Source of the DNA: Campylobacter concisus
Lineage (GTDB): Bacteria > Campylobacterota > Campylobacteria > Campylobacterales > Campylobacteraceae
DNA length: 64,000 nucleotides
Direction: 5' to 3'
Assembly (NCBI RefSeq): GCF_003048595.2
Contig: NZ_CP049270.1
Coordinates: 1,240,001-1,304,000 of the forward strand
The position numbers and the translations under genes were made by a program. Positions 1-7,331 of the stretch are shown here, one piece after another (the stretch's first letter is position 1; every line of letters begins with the position of its first letter). The notes under the pieces are model-generated. The model was given only the letters and a program-made list of their open reading frames with translations. It was not told the DNA's origin and did no database searches.

Positions 1-264
1 TTCTTCATTAATGGCTAAAAGAGCGGCATGATTTGCGCCCATAAAAATAAATCCGCTATGAATAAGCCCCTCAGTATCGCACACCATATCATCCGTAGTA
101 AAAAATCTAGTCTTTGCGTGATTTTTTTCAAGTAAAAATGCCGTTCCACTAAAATTTAGCTTTGTAAGTGGAGCGGTTTTGATCTCATTTCTTAGTGGAT
201 TTTCATCTTCTGGTAAGATTATTTGCGATTCATCTTTTATATCATAGATATTTTCTTCTGCCAT
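1..264 (-). CDS. Hotdog-fold acyl-CoA-binding/thioesterase-like protein (Cj0977-like), 3' part cut by window edge
   Basis: The first 88 codons of a minus-strand gene are present; its C-terminal part lies beyond position 1. The start is the ATG whose complement lies at 262-264, a few bases downstream of the cmoB stop. The visible sequence has no signal peptide and includes FFTTDDMVCDTEGL and GANHAALLAINEE, which resemble the start of a hotdog domain. From memory, C. jejuni Cj0977 has the same kind of N-terminus and the same neighbour (the cmoB homologue Cj0976); it is a hotdog protein reported to be under sigma-28 control and needed for virulence. The family call rests on this remembered similarity and on gene order, because the fold cannot be judged from a fragment. 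Confidence 0.6.
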   Translation of the reverse strand, partial: MAEENIYDIKDESQIILPEDENPLRNEIKTAPLTKLNFSGTAFLLEKNHAKTRFFTTDDMVCDTEGLIHSGFIFMGANHAALLAINEE

Positions 265-272
265 TTTTATCC

Positions 273-1142
273 TTAAATTTTAACTCTAACATATGCTCTT
301 TTTGGCGCTGGGTAGCCCTCGATGGTCTTTGTATTATCGTCTGGATCTAAGAAATTTCCAAGACTCTCACCATCTATCCACTGCGTTTTTCGCTGCTCAT
401 TTAGATCAGTGGCCTTTGTATCAAGCAGGGTAAAATCCTTAAATTTAGCCCTCTCACACCAGTTACAAAGCGCACTAAGCGTTGGCACAAAGTAGATATT
501 TGAAATTTTTGAGTATCTATCTTTCGGACTCAGCGCAAAGTCGCCATCCATATCTATATACATTGTATCTAAATATAGCTCGCCTCCAGGATTCAAAGCC
601 ATTTTTAGCTCTTTTAGCATCTTGATAGGATCACTTCTGTGATATATCACCCCAAGACAAAAAATCGTATCAAATTTAGCTCCATACTCAGGCAAGTTCT
701 CAACGCCAAGAAGCTCATAAGTGATATTTGAGCGGATAAATTTGTTTAAAAATTTAAACTGCAAATATGTATGCACACTAGGATCAAAGCCGGTTATGCT
801 TTTTGGGGCATATTCAAGCATCTTAAACATATAATAGCCATTATTACAACCCACATCAGCCACGCTTTTGCCAGCTAAATTTAGGTGTGGGGTGAGGATA
901 TTAAATTTAATAAAACTTTGCCACTCGCTATCTATATATATATCATCAAGTAAAAATGGTCCTTTTCGCCAAGGCTTTAGGCTAAGGGCTAGATCATAAA
1001 TTTCATCTTTTTTGGCTTGGTCTAAATTTTTAAATTTCACATTTACACTATCTTTTAGCTCAAGCTCGCAGTCAAAATTTGCTAAATTTTCTATCCTATT
1101 ATAAATTTGCTTTTGCTGCTCGTTAAATTTGCTAAGATCCAC
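273..1142 (-). CDS. cmoB: tRNA U34 carboxymethyltransferase CmoB
   Basis: CmoB transfers the carboxymethyl group of carboxy-SAM to 5-hydroxyuridine at tRNA position 34, giving cmo5U, which widens wobble decoding. The SAM-binding motif VADVGCNNGYYM is at about residues 94-105, followed by GFDPS and CLGVIYHRSDP, typical of CmoB. I place the start at a GTG (complement 1140-1142), giving 289 residues, close to the size I recall for the Campylobacter homologue. A longer frame reaching back to 1244 would overlap the small lipoprotein gene in another frame and adds a tail unlike CmoB. The GTG lies one base after the lipoprotein stop, with a GGAA a few bases upstream, so the two are probably translationally coupled. 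The cmoA partner is at 14185-14889. Confidence 0.88.
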   Translation of the reverse strand: MDLSKFNEQQKQIYNRIENLANFDCELELKDSVNVKFKNLDQAKKDEIYDLALSLKPWRKGPFLLDDIYIDSEWQSFIKFNILTPHLNLAGKSVADVGCNNGYYMFKMLEYAPKSITGFDPSVHTYLQFKFLNKFIRSNITYELLGVENLPEYGAKFDTIFCLGVIYHRSDPIKMLKELKMALNPGGELYLDTMYIDMDGDFALSPKDRYSKISNIYFVPTLSALCNWCERAKFKDFTLLDTKATDLNEQRKTQWIDGESLGNFLDPDDNTKTIEGYPAPKRAYVRVKI

Positions 1143-1143
1143 G

Positions 1144-1311
1144 CTATTTCCAGTCGACGATGTTGTGCGGACATTCTTTTTGGTAGGTGCCAGTCGCGTC
1201 ATAATACTCTTTACAATCATTATAATATTGAGTCGAAACTCCACGCTCGTTCATATAAAGACAACCATTGCAAAATAGCGCTATAAAGCCTAAAAATATA
1301 ATCTTTTTCAT
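1144..1311 (-). CDS. Small predicted lipoprotein (55 aa)
   Basis: A 55-codon gene starting at ATG (complement 1309-1311) and ending at TAG (complement 1144-1146). It begins MKKIIFLGFIALFCNGC: two lysines, a hydrophobic stretch and a cysteine at residue 17 in an approximate lipobox (C-N-G before the Cys, so not a perfect match). The mature part would be about 39 residues, rich in Tyr and with two more Cys (YYNDCKEYY and QKECPH), which could form a disulfide. It runs directly into cmoB, whose GTG start follows the stop by one base. I recall a similarly small lipoprotein gene, Cj0978c, at this place in C. jejuni. Function is unknown. Confidence 0.72.
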   Translation of the reverse strand: MKKIIFLGFIALFCNGCLYMNERGVSTQYYNDCKEYYDATGTYQKECPHNIVDWK

Positions 1312-1342
1312 GTGGCGGATTTTATCATAAATAAAAATTTTA

Positions 1343-1351
1343 TGCTAGAAT
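1343..1351 (+). promoter_or_regulatory. Extended -10 promoter for the transglutaminase/mer-like operon
   Basis: TGCTAGAAT is an extended -10 element (TGN plus TANAAT) about 53 bases before the ATG at 1405. Campylobacter housekeeping promoters usually show an extended -10 without a clear -35, as here. Confidence 0.5.
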
Positions 1352-1404
1352 AGCAGGCAGTTTTAGAGCCAAGTTTGGCTAATATTAAGCAAAAAAGGCA
1401 TTTT

Positions 1405-2484
1405 ATGCAAAGAAGAGATTTTTTTAAATTCAGTAGTTTTTTAGGTGCAGCGAGTCTGCTTCCAAGTGTCACTCTAGCTAGCGATGAACCAGCAAACCCA
1501 GTAGTTAGAAATTTCGACGTAAATTTCAAACATTTCTTACTTGAAAAGGGCAAAAGCTCAAGGATTTGGCTACCGCTCCCACTAAGCACCACTTATCAGC
1601 AACTAACCAAAGACTACGTCATAAACACAACAGCTAAAAACGTTTATATTTCAGATACGCTAATACCAACAATGTATGCTGATTTTGAAGAAAATGAGCC
1701 AAGACCTATCTTAAATGTGCAGTTTAAAATTCAAACAATAGAGCGTAATACTGACTTTAGCAAGGTAAATTACGATCCAAATGAGAAGGTTGATCCTGCA
1801 GTTTTAGAGTTTTTAAAACCAACTTCACACATCCCAACTGACGGCGTCGTAAGAGCAAAAGCGCTAGAGATTATCGGCGATACTAAAGGCGATTTAGAGC
1901 GCGCAAAAGCAATCTATACGTGGGTTGCAAATACTATGCAGCGTGATAACAGCATCCTAGGATGCGGCACAGGCGACGTTAAAGCCATCCTAGAAAGTGG
2001 CAAACTAGTTGGCAAATGCACCGATATAAACTCGGTTTTTGTTGGACTTTGCAGATCAGTTGGCATCCCAGCAAGAGAAATTTTTGGTATTAGAGTTGGT
2101 CAGTCTAGATTTTCAGATCAAATGGGCAGTGCAAAAGACGGTGTGGCTAAAATTTCAGGCGGACAACACTGCAGGGCCGAATTTTACCTAAAAGGCTATG
2201 GTTGGATACCGGTTGATCCAGCAGATGTTACAAAGGTAAGACTGGGCGAGAAGCTAACAAATGACGATGCTAAGATCAAAGCTGTGAGAGATTATTGCTT
2301 TGGTAACTGGGAGATGTGCTGGATAGGCTTTAACTACGGACGCGACTTTATCTTAAAGCCAACCCCAGAGCAAACTCCTCTAAATAACTTTGGCTATCCA
2401 TACGCTGAAGTTGATGGAAACACACAAAATTATTATTCGCCAAAAGAATTTAGCTACGACTACGCCTCAACAGAGCTAAAATGA
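1405..2484 (+). CDS. Tat-exported transglutaminase-like protein
   Basis: A 359-residue protein starting MQRRDFFKF, a twin-arginine motif, followed by a hydrophobic stretch and an ALA-type cleavage region (TLASDEP), so it is predicted to be exported folded by Tat. The ATG at 1405 follows an AGG-containing site; a TTG 30 bases upstream is less likely because the Tat motif would no longer be N-terminal. The C-terminal half carries a transglutaminase-like Cys-His-Asp triad: GKCTD (Cys about 205), GGQHCRAEFY (His about 255) and WIPVDPAD (Asp about 271). The N-terminal half (about residues 35-150) is a beta-rich region seen in many bacterial transglutaminase-like proteins. Its stop overlaps the next gene by 4 bases. 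Substrate is unknown; it may be a protease or amidase rather than a crosslinker. Confidence 0.85.
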   Translation: MQRRDFFKFSSFLGAASLLPSVTLASDEPANPVVRNFDVNFKHFLLEKGKSSRIWLPLPLSTTYQQLTKDYVINTTAKNVYISDTLIPTMYADFEENEPRPILNVQFKIQTIERNTDFSKVNYDPNEKVDPAVLEFLKPTSHIPTDGVVRAKALEIIGDTKGDLERAKAIYTWVANTMQRDNSILGCGTGDVKAILESGKLVGKCTDINSVFVGLCRSVGIPAREIFGIRVGQSRFSDQMGSAKDGVAKISGGQHCRAEFYLKGYGWIPVDPADVTKVRLGEKLTNDDAKIKAVRDYCFGNWEMCWIGFNYGRDFILKPTPEQTPLNNFGYPYAEVDGNTQNYYSPKEFSYDYASTELK

Positions 2485-2804
2485 GAGCCTTTTGGCTGAT
2501 ACTAACATCCATAGGTAGTGCTATCGGCGCTACCTTGTGCTGCCTACCGGCACTTCTTTTTTTACTTTTTGGCACGTCTTTTTCATTTCTATCTTGGACA
2601 CAAAATTTATACGAGTACCGCATCCCTTTGAGCGTCGTGGCGGTCATTTGCTTTGTGATCTCAGGTGTGGCTTTATTTTACAAGCCAAAAAGCTGCAACC
2701 TAAGCTACAAAAAGAAAAAATGGATACTTATATATATACTTTTTGGAGTGATACTACTTTTGCTCCTTACATATCCGGAGCTTTTAGGAGAAATTTATGC
2801 GTAA
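2481..2804 (+). CDS. MerT-like membrane transport protein
   Basis: A 107-residue inner-membrane protein with three predicted membrane segments (about residues 4-31, 46-66 and 80-100). The adjacent cysteine pair in the first helix (ATLCCLP) is the feature that carries Hg(II) in MerT; a further Cys is in the loop (KSCNL). In the MerT family the two pairs pass the metal from periplasm to cytoplasm. It overlaps the transglutaminase-like gene by ATGA and the MerP-like gene by 8 bases, so all three are probably translated as a coupled unit. No merR or merA is nearby, so mercury detoxification is not supported; import of another soft metal is equally possible. Confidence 0.75.
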   Translation: MRAFWLILTSIGSAIGATLCCLPALLFLLFGTSFSFLSWTQNLYEYRIPLSVVAVICFVISGVALFYKPKSCNLSYKKKKWILIYILFGVILLLLLTYPELLGEIYA

Positions 2805-3054
2805 AATTTTAGTTTTAGCCCTTTTGGTGGCTGCAAGCTACGCTGATAAAAAGATAGAAATTTCAGTGCCTAGCATGCACTGTCCGCTTTGCACAGCGAT
2901 AGTGCGAAAGGCCGCCCTTAGCGTTGAGGGCGTAAAAAAAGCAGATGTATCGCTAAAAGAGCGAAAAGCTGTCGTTATAGCAGATGATAAGCTCGATGAA
3001 AAAGAGCTTTTAAAAGCAGTCGATGCGACTGGCTATAAGGGCGAGATAAAATAA
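2797..3054 (+). CDS. MerP-like periplasmic heavy-metal-binding protein
   Basis: An 85-residue protein: a short Sec signal peptide (MRKILVLALLVAASYA) followed by one complete HMA domain. The metal-binding site is MHCPLC (Cys 29 and Cys 32), equivalent to the MTCxxC of MerP and copper chaperones but with His in front of the first Cys. GYKGEIK near the end matches the usual closing region of the fold. It would collect a soft metal in the periplasm and hand it to the MerT-like protein encoded just before it. The metal cannot be told from sequence; the His-Cys variant may alter specificity. Confidence 0.82.
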   Translation: MRKILVLALLVAASYADKKIEISVPSMHCPLCTAIVRKAALSVEGVKKADVSLKERKAVVIADDKLDEKELLKAVDATGYKGEIK

Positions 3055-3073
3055 TTTTTTTACGGAGGCAAAT

Positions 3074-4363
3074 ATGTCAAAGAGTGAAATTTTAAAGAAA
3101 TTTGAGACACTTACTACGATACCGCACTGCAGTTATGAGACTGATAAGATGCGTGATTTTCTAGCTAGCTATGCAAAAGATAAGGGCTGTGAGGTCACAG
3201 TCGATAGCTTTGGCAACATTCACGCGTTTAAAGGCAAACCAAAAATTTGCTTACAAAGCCACTACGATATGGTCTGCATGGGCGATGCTCCAAAGATCGA
3301 GATAGTTTATGGCGATGATGGCTACATGAGAGCCAAAAACTCATCTCTTGGCGCAGATAACGGCATCGGCGTGGCTATCATGATGCAGATGATAAGCGAA
3401 TTTGACGACATTGAGTGCCTCTTTACAAACAACGAAGAAGTTGGCATGATCGGAGCTACTGGCTTTAGTGGCGATCTCAAAGCCGATAAGCTTTTAAATT
3501 TAGACAGCGAAGAGGACGACCGCGTCACTATCGGCTGTGCTGGCGGCATAAATTTATTTGCCACTATCGCGCTAGATAGTAAAAAAACAAAAGAGAGTAC
3601 ACTTTATGAAGTAAAAGCAAGCGGCCTACCAGGCGGTCACTCTGGCAATGAGATACACAAAAATATCCCAAATGCGATCAAGATTTTGGCCACATTTGTC
3701 ACTAAAAATGGCTGCAAACTTGTTAAATTTGAAGGTGGCGAGCGAAGCAACTCTATCCCAAGTAGCGCAACTGCGCTAGTTTTAAGCGACAAAGAGCTAA
3801 AGAGCGAGTGTGAGAATTTAAGCGTGAAAAAGCTTGGCACGGGAGATGAGATTTTAGAAAATGGCGAGAAAATTTTAGCTCTTATTAACTCATTTTCTCA
3901 AGGTGTAAGAGCCTATAACTGCGAGCTAGGCATACCACAAGATAGTGTCAATCTCTCACTTGCAAAGATCAAAGATGATGGCACACTTGAAGTGGAGTTT
4001 TTTGCAAGATCAATGAGTAAAGACGGTCTAAATAGAATGGAATTTGAAATTTCAGAGCTTGCAAAAGCGGTTGGTTTTAGCGTTATCAGTAAAGATAGAA
4101 ACCCAGCTTGGAAACCTATAAATGATAAATTTGCAAACGATATCTTAGAAGAGCTTAAAATTTATAAGCCAGAAGCTAGGATAACAGCCGTGCACGCAGG
4201 TCTTGAGTGTGGAGTACTTTTAGAGAAAAAAGCGGGTCTTAGTGCTTGTTCTATTGGACCAAACATCTACTCACCGCACTCAACAAGAGAGCACTGCGAA
4301 GTCGCCTCAGCACTTTTCATCGAGAAAGTTGTTCGCGGTATCGTTAAAAAATATAACTCATAA
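3074..4363 (+). CDS. pepD: Aminoacyl-histidine dipeptidase (M20 family)
   Basis: A 429-residue cytosolic metallopeptidase of the M20 family that splits dipeptides such as Xaa-His. Zinc-site motifs are complete: LQSHYDMV (His and Asp), SLGADNGIG (bridging Asp), TNNEEVGM (catalytic Glu pair) and SPHSTREHCEVAS (C-terminal His). The lid/dimerisation domain follows GLPGGHSGNEIH. The start ATG has a good site (ACGGAGGC) about 6 bases upstream. It begins 19 bases after the MerP-like gene and is probably in the same transcript, though a shared function is not implied. A hairpin follows the stop. Confidence 0.9.
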   Translation: MSKSEILKKFETLTTIPHCSYETDKMRDFLASYAKDKGCEVTVDSFGNIHAFKGKPKICLQSHYDMVCMGDAPKIEIVYGDDGYMRAKNSSLGADNGIGVAIMMQMISEFDDIECLFTNNEEVGMIGATGFSGDLKADKLLNLDSEEDDRVTIGCAGGINLFATIALDSKKTKESTLYEVKASGLPGGHSGNEIHKNIPNAIKILATFVTKNGCKLVKFEGGERSNSIPSSATALVLSDKELKSECENLSVKKLGTGDEILENGEKILALINSFSQGVRAYNCELGIPQDSVNLSLAKIKDDGTLEVEFFARSMSKDGLNRMEFEISELAKAVGFSVISKDRNPAWKPINDKFANDILEELKIYKPEARITAVHAGLECGVLLEKKAGLSACSIGPNIYSPHSTREHCEVASALFIEKVVRGIVKKYNS

Positions 4364-4370
4364 TCCAAAC

Positions 4371-4402
4371 CAAAATTTGCTAGAAATTTCTAGCAAATTT
4401 TG
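4371..4402. terminator. 32-base perfect palindrome after pepD
   Basis: A perfect inverted repeat (first arm CAAAATTTGCTAGAAA, immediately followed by its complement) lies 8 bases after the pepD stop, between convergent genes. It lacks a strong T-run and has almost no loop as a perfect palindrome, so the hairpin would open at its centre. It may terminate pepD or stabilise its mRNA. Confidence 0.5.
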
Positions 4403-4425
4403 ATTCTGCGTTTTTATAGATTGAG

Positions 4426-4451
4426 AATTTGCTCTTGAGAACGAGCAAATT
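4426..4451 (-). terminator. Hairpin after pyrC
   Basis: Nine-base arms AATTTGCTC and GAGCAAATT enclose an 8-base loop, just after the pyrC stop on the minus strand. There is no long T-run, so termination strength is uncertain. Confidence 0.45.
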
Positions 4452-4457
4452 TATATA

Positions 4458-5735
4458 TTATTTTCCAAACTCATAAACGATCTTGCCACTTTTTATCGTG
4501 GTAGTCGCTGCGCCTTTTAGTTTTTTACCAAAGAGTGGAGAGTTTATAGATTTTGAGCGGTTTATCTTTTCGTCGTAGATATACTCGATCTCAGGATCTA
4601 TCACCGCAATGTCAGCCAGCATGCCCTCTGCGAGCTTACCTTTGTCTTTTAAATTTAGCATTTTAGCCGCATTTGTAGATGTTAGCTCCACCATGCGCTC
4701 TAGGCTTATAACGCCCTCATTTACGAGTTTTAAAGTAAGCGGTACAAGAGTTTGAAGTCCGATGATACCAAATGGCGCCTTGTCAAATTCCACTATCTTT
4801 TCGTCCGTGTGATGTGGGGCATGGTCTGTGGCGATAACGTCTATGAGACCGCTTTTTAGCGCCTCTCTTACCGCTTTTACGTCGCTTATCTCACGAAGTG
4901 GCGGTGACATTTTGAAATTTGTATCGTAGGCATTTTTCAAAATTTCATCGTCGCTAAAGCTAAAGTGGTGAGGTGTGGCCTCGCAAGTGATGTTTATGCC
5001 CTCTTTTTTGCCCATTTCGATGATCTTTAGCGAGTACTCCGAGCTTACGTGAGCGATGTGGATGTGCGCTTTAGTGAGCTTTGCAAGCAGCATATCACGG
5101 CTCACTGCGATCTCCTCTTTCTCTCTCGCCATGCCGCGAAGTCCAAGTATGGCTGAGACCTTGCCCTCGTGCATGACGCCCTGCCTGCAAAGCGAGCAGT
5201 CCTCTGAGTGGCTTATGCAAAAGCTGTTAAACATGCTTGAGTACTCAAGCGCCGCCCTCATCACGCTTGAGCTAGTCACTGGTAGGCCATCGTCACTAAA
5301 TGCAACTGCGCCAGCATCTATAAGATCGCCCATTTCAACGATCTCATTGCCACCAAGCCCTTTGCTAATGGCCGCGATTGGCAAAAGATCGATCAGTCCG
5401 CAGTTTTTAGCCTTTTCTATCATCGCCCTTGTGATCGAGGCGTTATCATTTACTGGGTTTGTATTTGCCATGCAAAGGCAGGTTGTCACTCCTCCAGCCA
5501 CCGCTGCCTGCGAGCCTGAGATGATGTCGTCTTTATACTCTTGACCAGGATCGCGAAAGTGCACGTGCATGTCGATAAGTCCTGGCATGACGAGCTTATT
5601 TGTAGCGTCGATGACTTTATCAGCATCAAATTTCTCACTTCCTATTTTGGCTATTTTGCCGTTTTCTATTAGGATATTTGCCTTAAATTTCTCGTCGCTA
5701 TTTACGATAGTGCCGTTAATTATTGCTATTTTCAT
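4458..5735 (-). CDS. pyrC: Dihydroorotase
   Basis: Catalyses ring closure of N-carbamoyl-aspartate to dihydroorotate, the third step of pyrimidine synthesis. At 425 residues it is the long class I (amidohydrolase) type. Zinc-site motifs are MPGLIDMHVHFRDPG (about residues 50-64), a central CISHSED and HIAHVS, and DVIATDHAPH (catalytic Asp). It follows pyrB with a gap of 2 bases, which fits co-translation of two consecutive pathway enzymes. Nothing looks degenerate. Confidence 0.95.
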   Translation of the reverse strand: MKIAIINGTIVNSDEKFKANILIENGKIAKIGSEKFDADKVIDATNKLVMPGLIDMHVHFRDPGQEYKDDIISGSQAAVAGGVTTCLCMANTNPVNDNASITRAMIEKAKNCGLIDLLPIAAISKGLGGNEIVEMGDLIDAGAVAFSDDGLPVTSSSVMRAALEYSSMFNSFCISHSEDCSLCRQGVMHEGKVSAILGLRGMAREKEEIAVSRDMLLAKLTKAHIHIAHVSSEYSLKIIEMGKKEGINITCEATPHHFSFSDDEILKNAYDTNFKMSPPLREISDVKAVREALKSGLIDVIATDHAPHHTDEKIVEFDKAPFGIIGLQTLVPLTLKLVNEGVISLERMVELTSTNAAKMLNLKDKGKLAEGMLADIAVIDPEIEYIYDEKINRSKSINSPLFGKKLKGAATTTIKSGKIVYEFGK

Positions 5736-5737
5736 CG

Positions 5738-6667
5738 TTAGCCCCTATTTTTTGCAAGCGTATTTAGTATCGCCATTCTTATAGCAACGCCGTTTTCAAC
5801 TTGATTTAGTATGACTGAGTGCGCGCCATCAGCCACATCTGAGTTTAGCTCCACGCCTCTATTTATCGGTCCTGGGTGCAACACGATCGCATCAGGTTTG
5901 GCTAGCTTTATCCTATTTTTATTTAGTCCAAAAAATTTCGAGTACTCCCTCGAGCTTGGAAATGCCACGTCCGCACCGCCACGCTCTAGCTGGATGCGAA
6001 GCATGATGATGACGTCACTGCCCTCGCAAGCCTCCTCCATATTTTTGCAAATTCTAGACTCAAAGACCTCAGCGTCTTTTGGCATCATCATCCTTGGCGC
6101 AAAGAGCTTTAAATTTATGCCAAATTTCTTCATCGCCCAGATGTCAGACCTTGCCACGCGGCTTCTGGCGATGTCACCAATGATCGCCACGTTTAGGTTT
6201 TTATCCAAAATTTTGCCATGCTCTCTTAGCGTGAAAAGATCAAGTAAAGCTTGGCTTGGGTGCTCATTTGTGCCGTCCCCTGCATTTACGACGCTAGCTT
6301 CTGTCCTATCAGCTGCAAATTTCGCCGCTCCAGAGCTTGGGTGACGAAGTACGATGATGTCACTTCTCATAGCAGCCATGTTATTCATCGTGTCATTTAG
6401 GCTCTCGCCCTTTGTCACGCTAGAGCTTGACGAGCTGAAATTTATCGTATCAGCTCCAAGTCTCTTTGCTGCGATCTCAAAGGATGTTCTAGTTCTTGTC
6501 GAGTTTTCATAAAATGCGTTGATCGTGGTCTTTCCACGAAGATAGTCATTTTTTTTCACTTGGCTTAAATTTAGCTCCTTAAACTCTTTCGCCGCCTCTA
6601 AAAAATATAAAATTTCTTCCTTGCTAAGCTCTCTAGTTCCTATCAAATCTTTATGTTTGTAGCCCAT
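5738..6667 (-). CDS. pyrB: Aspartate carbamoyltransferase catalytic subunit
   Basis: Makes N-carbamoyl-aspartate from carbamoyl phosphate and aspartate, the committed pyrimidine step. The 309 residues match the usual catalytic chain. The carbamoyl-phosphate motif FYENSTRTRTSFE (about residues 52-64), the second-site KGES, HPSQALLDLFT, and the C-terminal HPGPINRGVE are all present. No pyrI regulatory subunit is adjacent. It lies directly upstream of pyrC in the same operon and 16 bases after the Sel1 gene's stop. Confidence 0.96.
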   Translation of the reverse strand: MGYKHKDLIGTRELSKEEILYFLEAAKEFKELNLSQVKKNDYLRGKTTINAFYENSTRTRTSFEIAAKRLGADTINFSSSSSSVTKGESLNDTMNNMAAMRSDIIVLRHPSSGAAKFAADRTEASVVNAGDGTNEHPSQALLDLFTLREHGKILDKNLNVAIIGDIARSRVARSDIWAMKKFGINLKLFAPRMMMPKDAEVFESRICKNMEEACEGSDVIIMLRIQLERGGADVAFPSSREYSKFFGLNKNRIKLAKPDAIVLHPGPINRGVELNSDVADGAHSVILNQVENGVAIRMAILNTLAKNRG

Positions 6668-6683
6668 TTTAAGCCTCTTAAAT

Positions 6684-7094
6684 TTATTTTGCTACGAAGT
6701 CGCAAGCTGGTTGGTAGCCGTTATCACAAGCTTTTTTAAATAAAGCCTTTGCTTTTTCTTCGTTCTTTGCTTCGTTTGCGTCTTTATCTTTTACAAGGCC
6801 ATAAGCGATCATTTCACCTAGTTTTTCGCAAGCCATGCCCTCGTTTTCATCACACATTTTTGTAAAAATTTTCTCAGCCTGAACTCTATCTTTTGCCACA
6901 CCGTCGCCGTTAAATAGCATGATCGCATTCATCGTGCAAGCTTTTTTCTCGCCATCGCCGCATGCTTTATTAAAAGCAAGATAGGCCTCGTTGAAATTTT
7001 TCTTTGCATAAAGCTCATTTGCCTTGTCTAAATTTTCATTTGCCATAGCATTTAGCGCAAAAACTGCCGCCGCTAAAACTAAAATTTTCTTCAT
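6684..7094 (-). CDS. Secreted Sel1-repeat (Hcp-like) protein
   Basis: A 136-residue protein with a Sec signal peptide (MKKILVLAAAVFALNAMA) and about three Sel1-like/TPR units. Cysteines occur in spaced pairs within the repeats (KACGDGEKKAC, MCDENEGMAC, KACDNGYQPAC), the disulfide pattern of Helicobacter cysteine-rich proteins. It is therefore probably a soluble periplasmic or secreted repeat protein that binds a peptide or protein partner. Despite the old beta-lactamase label on this family, nothing here shows such activity. It sits between pyrB and a small acidic-protein gene on the same strand. Confidence 0.8.
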   Translation of the reverse strand: MKKILVLAAAVFALNAMANENLDKANELYAKKNFNEAYLAFNKACGDGEKKACTMNAIMLFNGDGVAKDRVQAEKIFTKMCDENEGMACEKLGEMIAYGLVKDKDANEAKNEEKAKALFKKACDNGYQPACDFVAK

Positions 7095-7103
7095 ATTTTC
7101 TCC

Positions 7104-7331
7104 TTATTTAAATAACTTTGGATGGTGTTTTTTCATATATTCAACTATCTCTATGACCTCGTCGCTGCCGCTAGCATCAGAGTTTTCTAGCGCATCGTCG
7201 ATGCACTCGACATAGAGATTTGCTGCCTCTTCAAGCTTATCTTTTTTCACGCCAGCATAGTAAAACATCGCTTCAAGCACCATGCTAAGCTCATAGCTAA
7301 GCTCCTCTACGCTCACCTCTTCTTCTTTCAT
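7104..7331 (-). CDS. Small acidic helical protein, unknown function
   Basis: A 75-residue protein with no signal peptide or membrane segment, rich in Glu and Asp and predicted to be mostly helical (EELSYELSMVLEAMFYY, EEAANLYVECIDDALE). Its start overlaps the end of the DHH gene by 4 bases, so it is a real, coupled gene and not a chance frame. I recognise no family. Its acidity and size would fit a protein-binding adaptor, but this is only a guess. Confidence 0.7.
   Translation of the reverse strand: MKEEEVSVEELSYELSMVLEAMFYYAGVKKDKLEEAANLYVECIDDALENSDASGSDEVIEIVEYMKKHHPKLFK

Noticed and set aside
1143-1244. N-terminal extension of CmoB starting at 1244
   Set aside because: It overlaps the lipoprotein gene in another frame, is unlike CmoB N-termini, and a GTG with an upstream GGAA gives the normal length.
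2481-3054. A mercury-resistance (mer) operon
   Set aside because: MerT- and MerP-like proteins are present, but merA, merR and merC are missing and the linked gene is a transglutaminase-like protein, so the metal is not established.
6684-7094. Beta-lactamase activity for the Sel1 protein
   Set aside because: The label derives from an old HcpA annotation; no serine or metallo-beta-lactamase motif is present.
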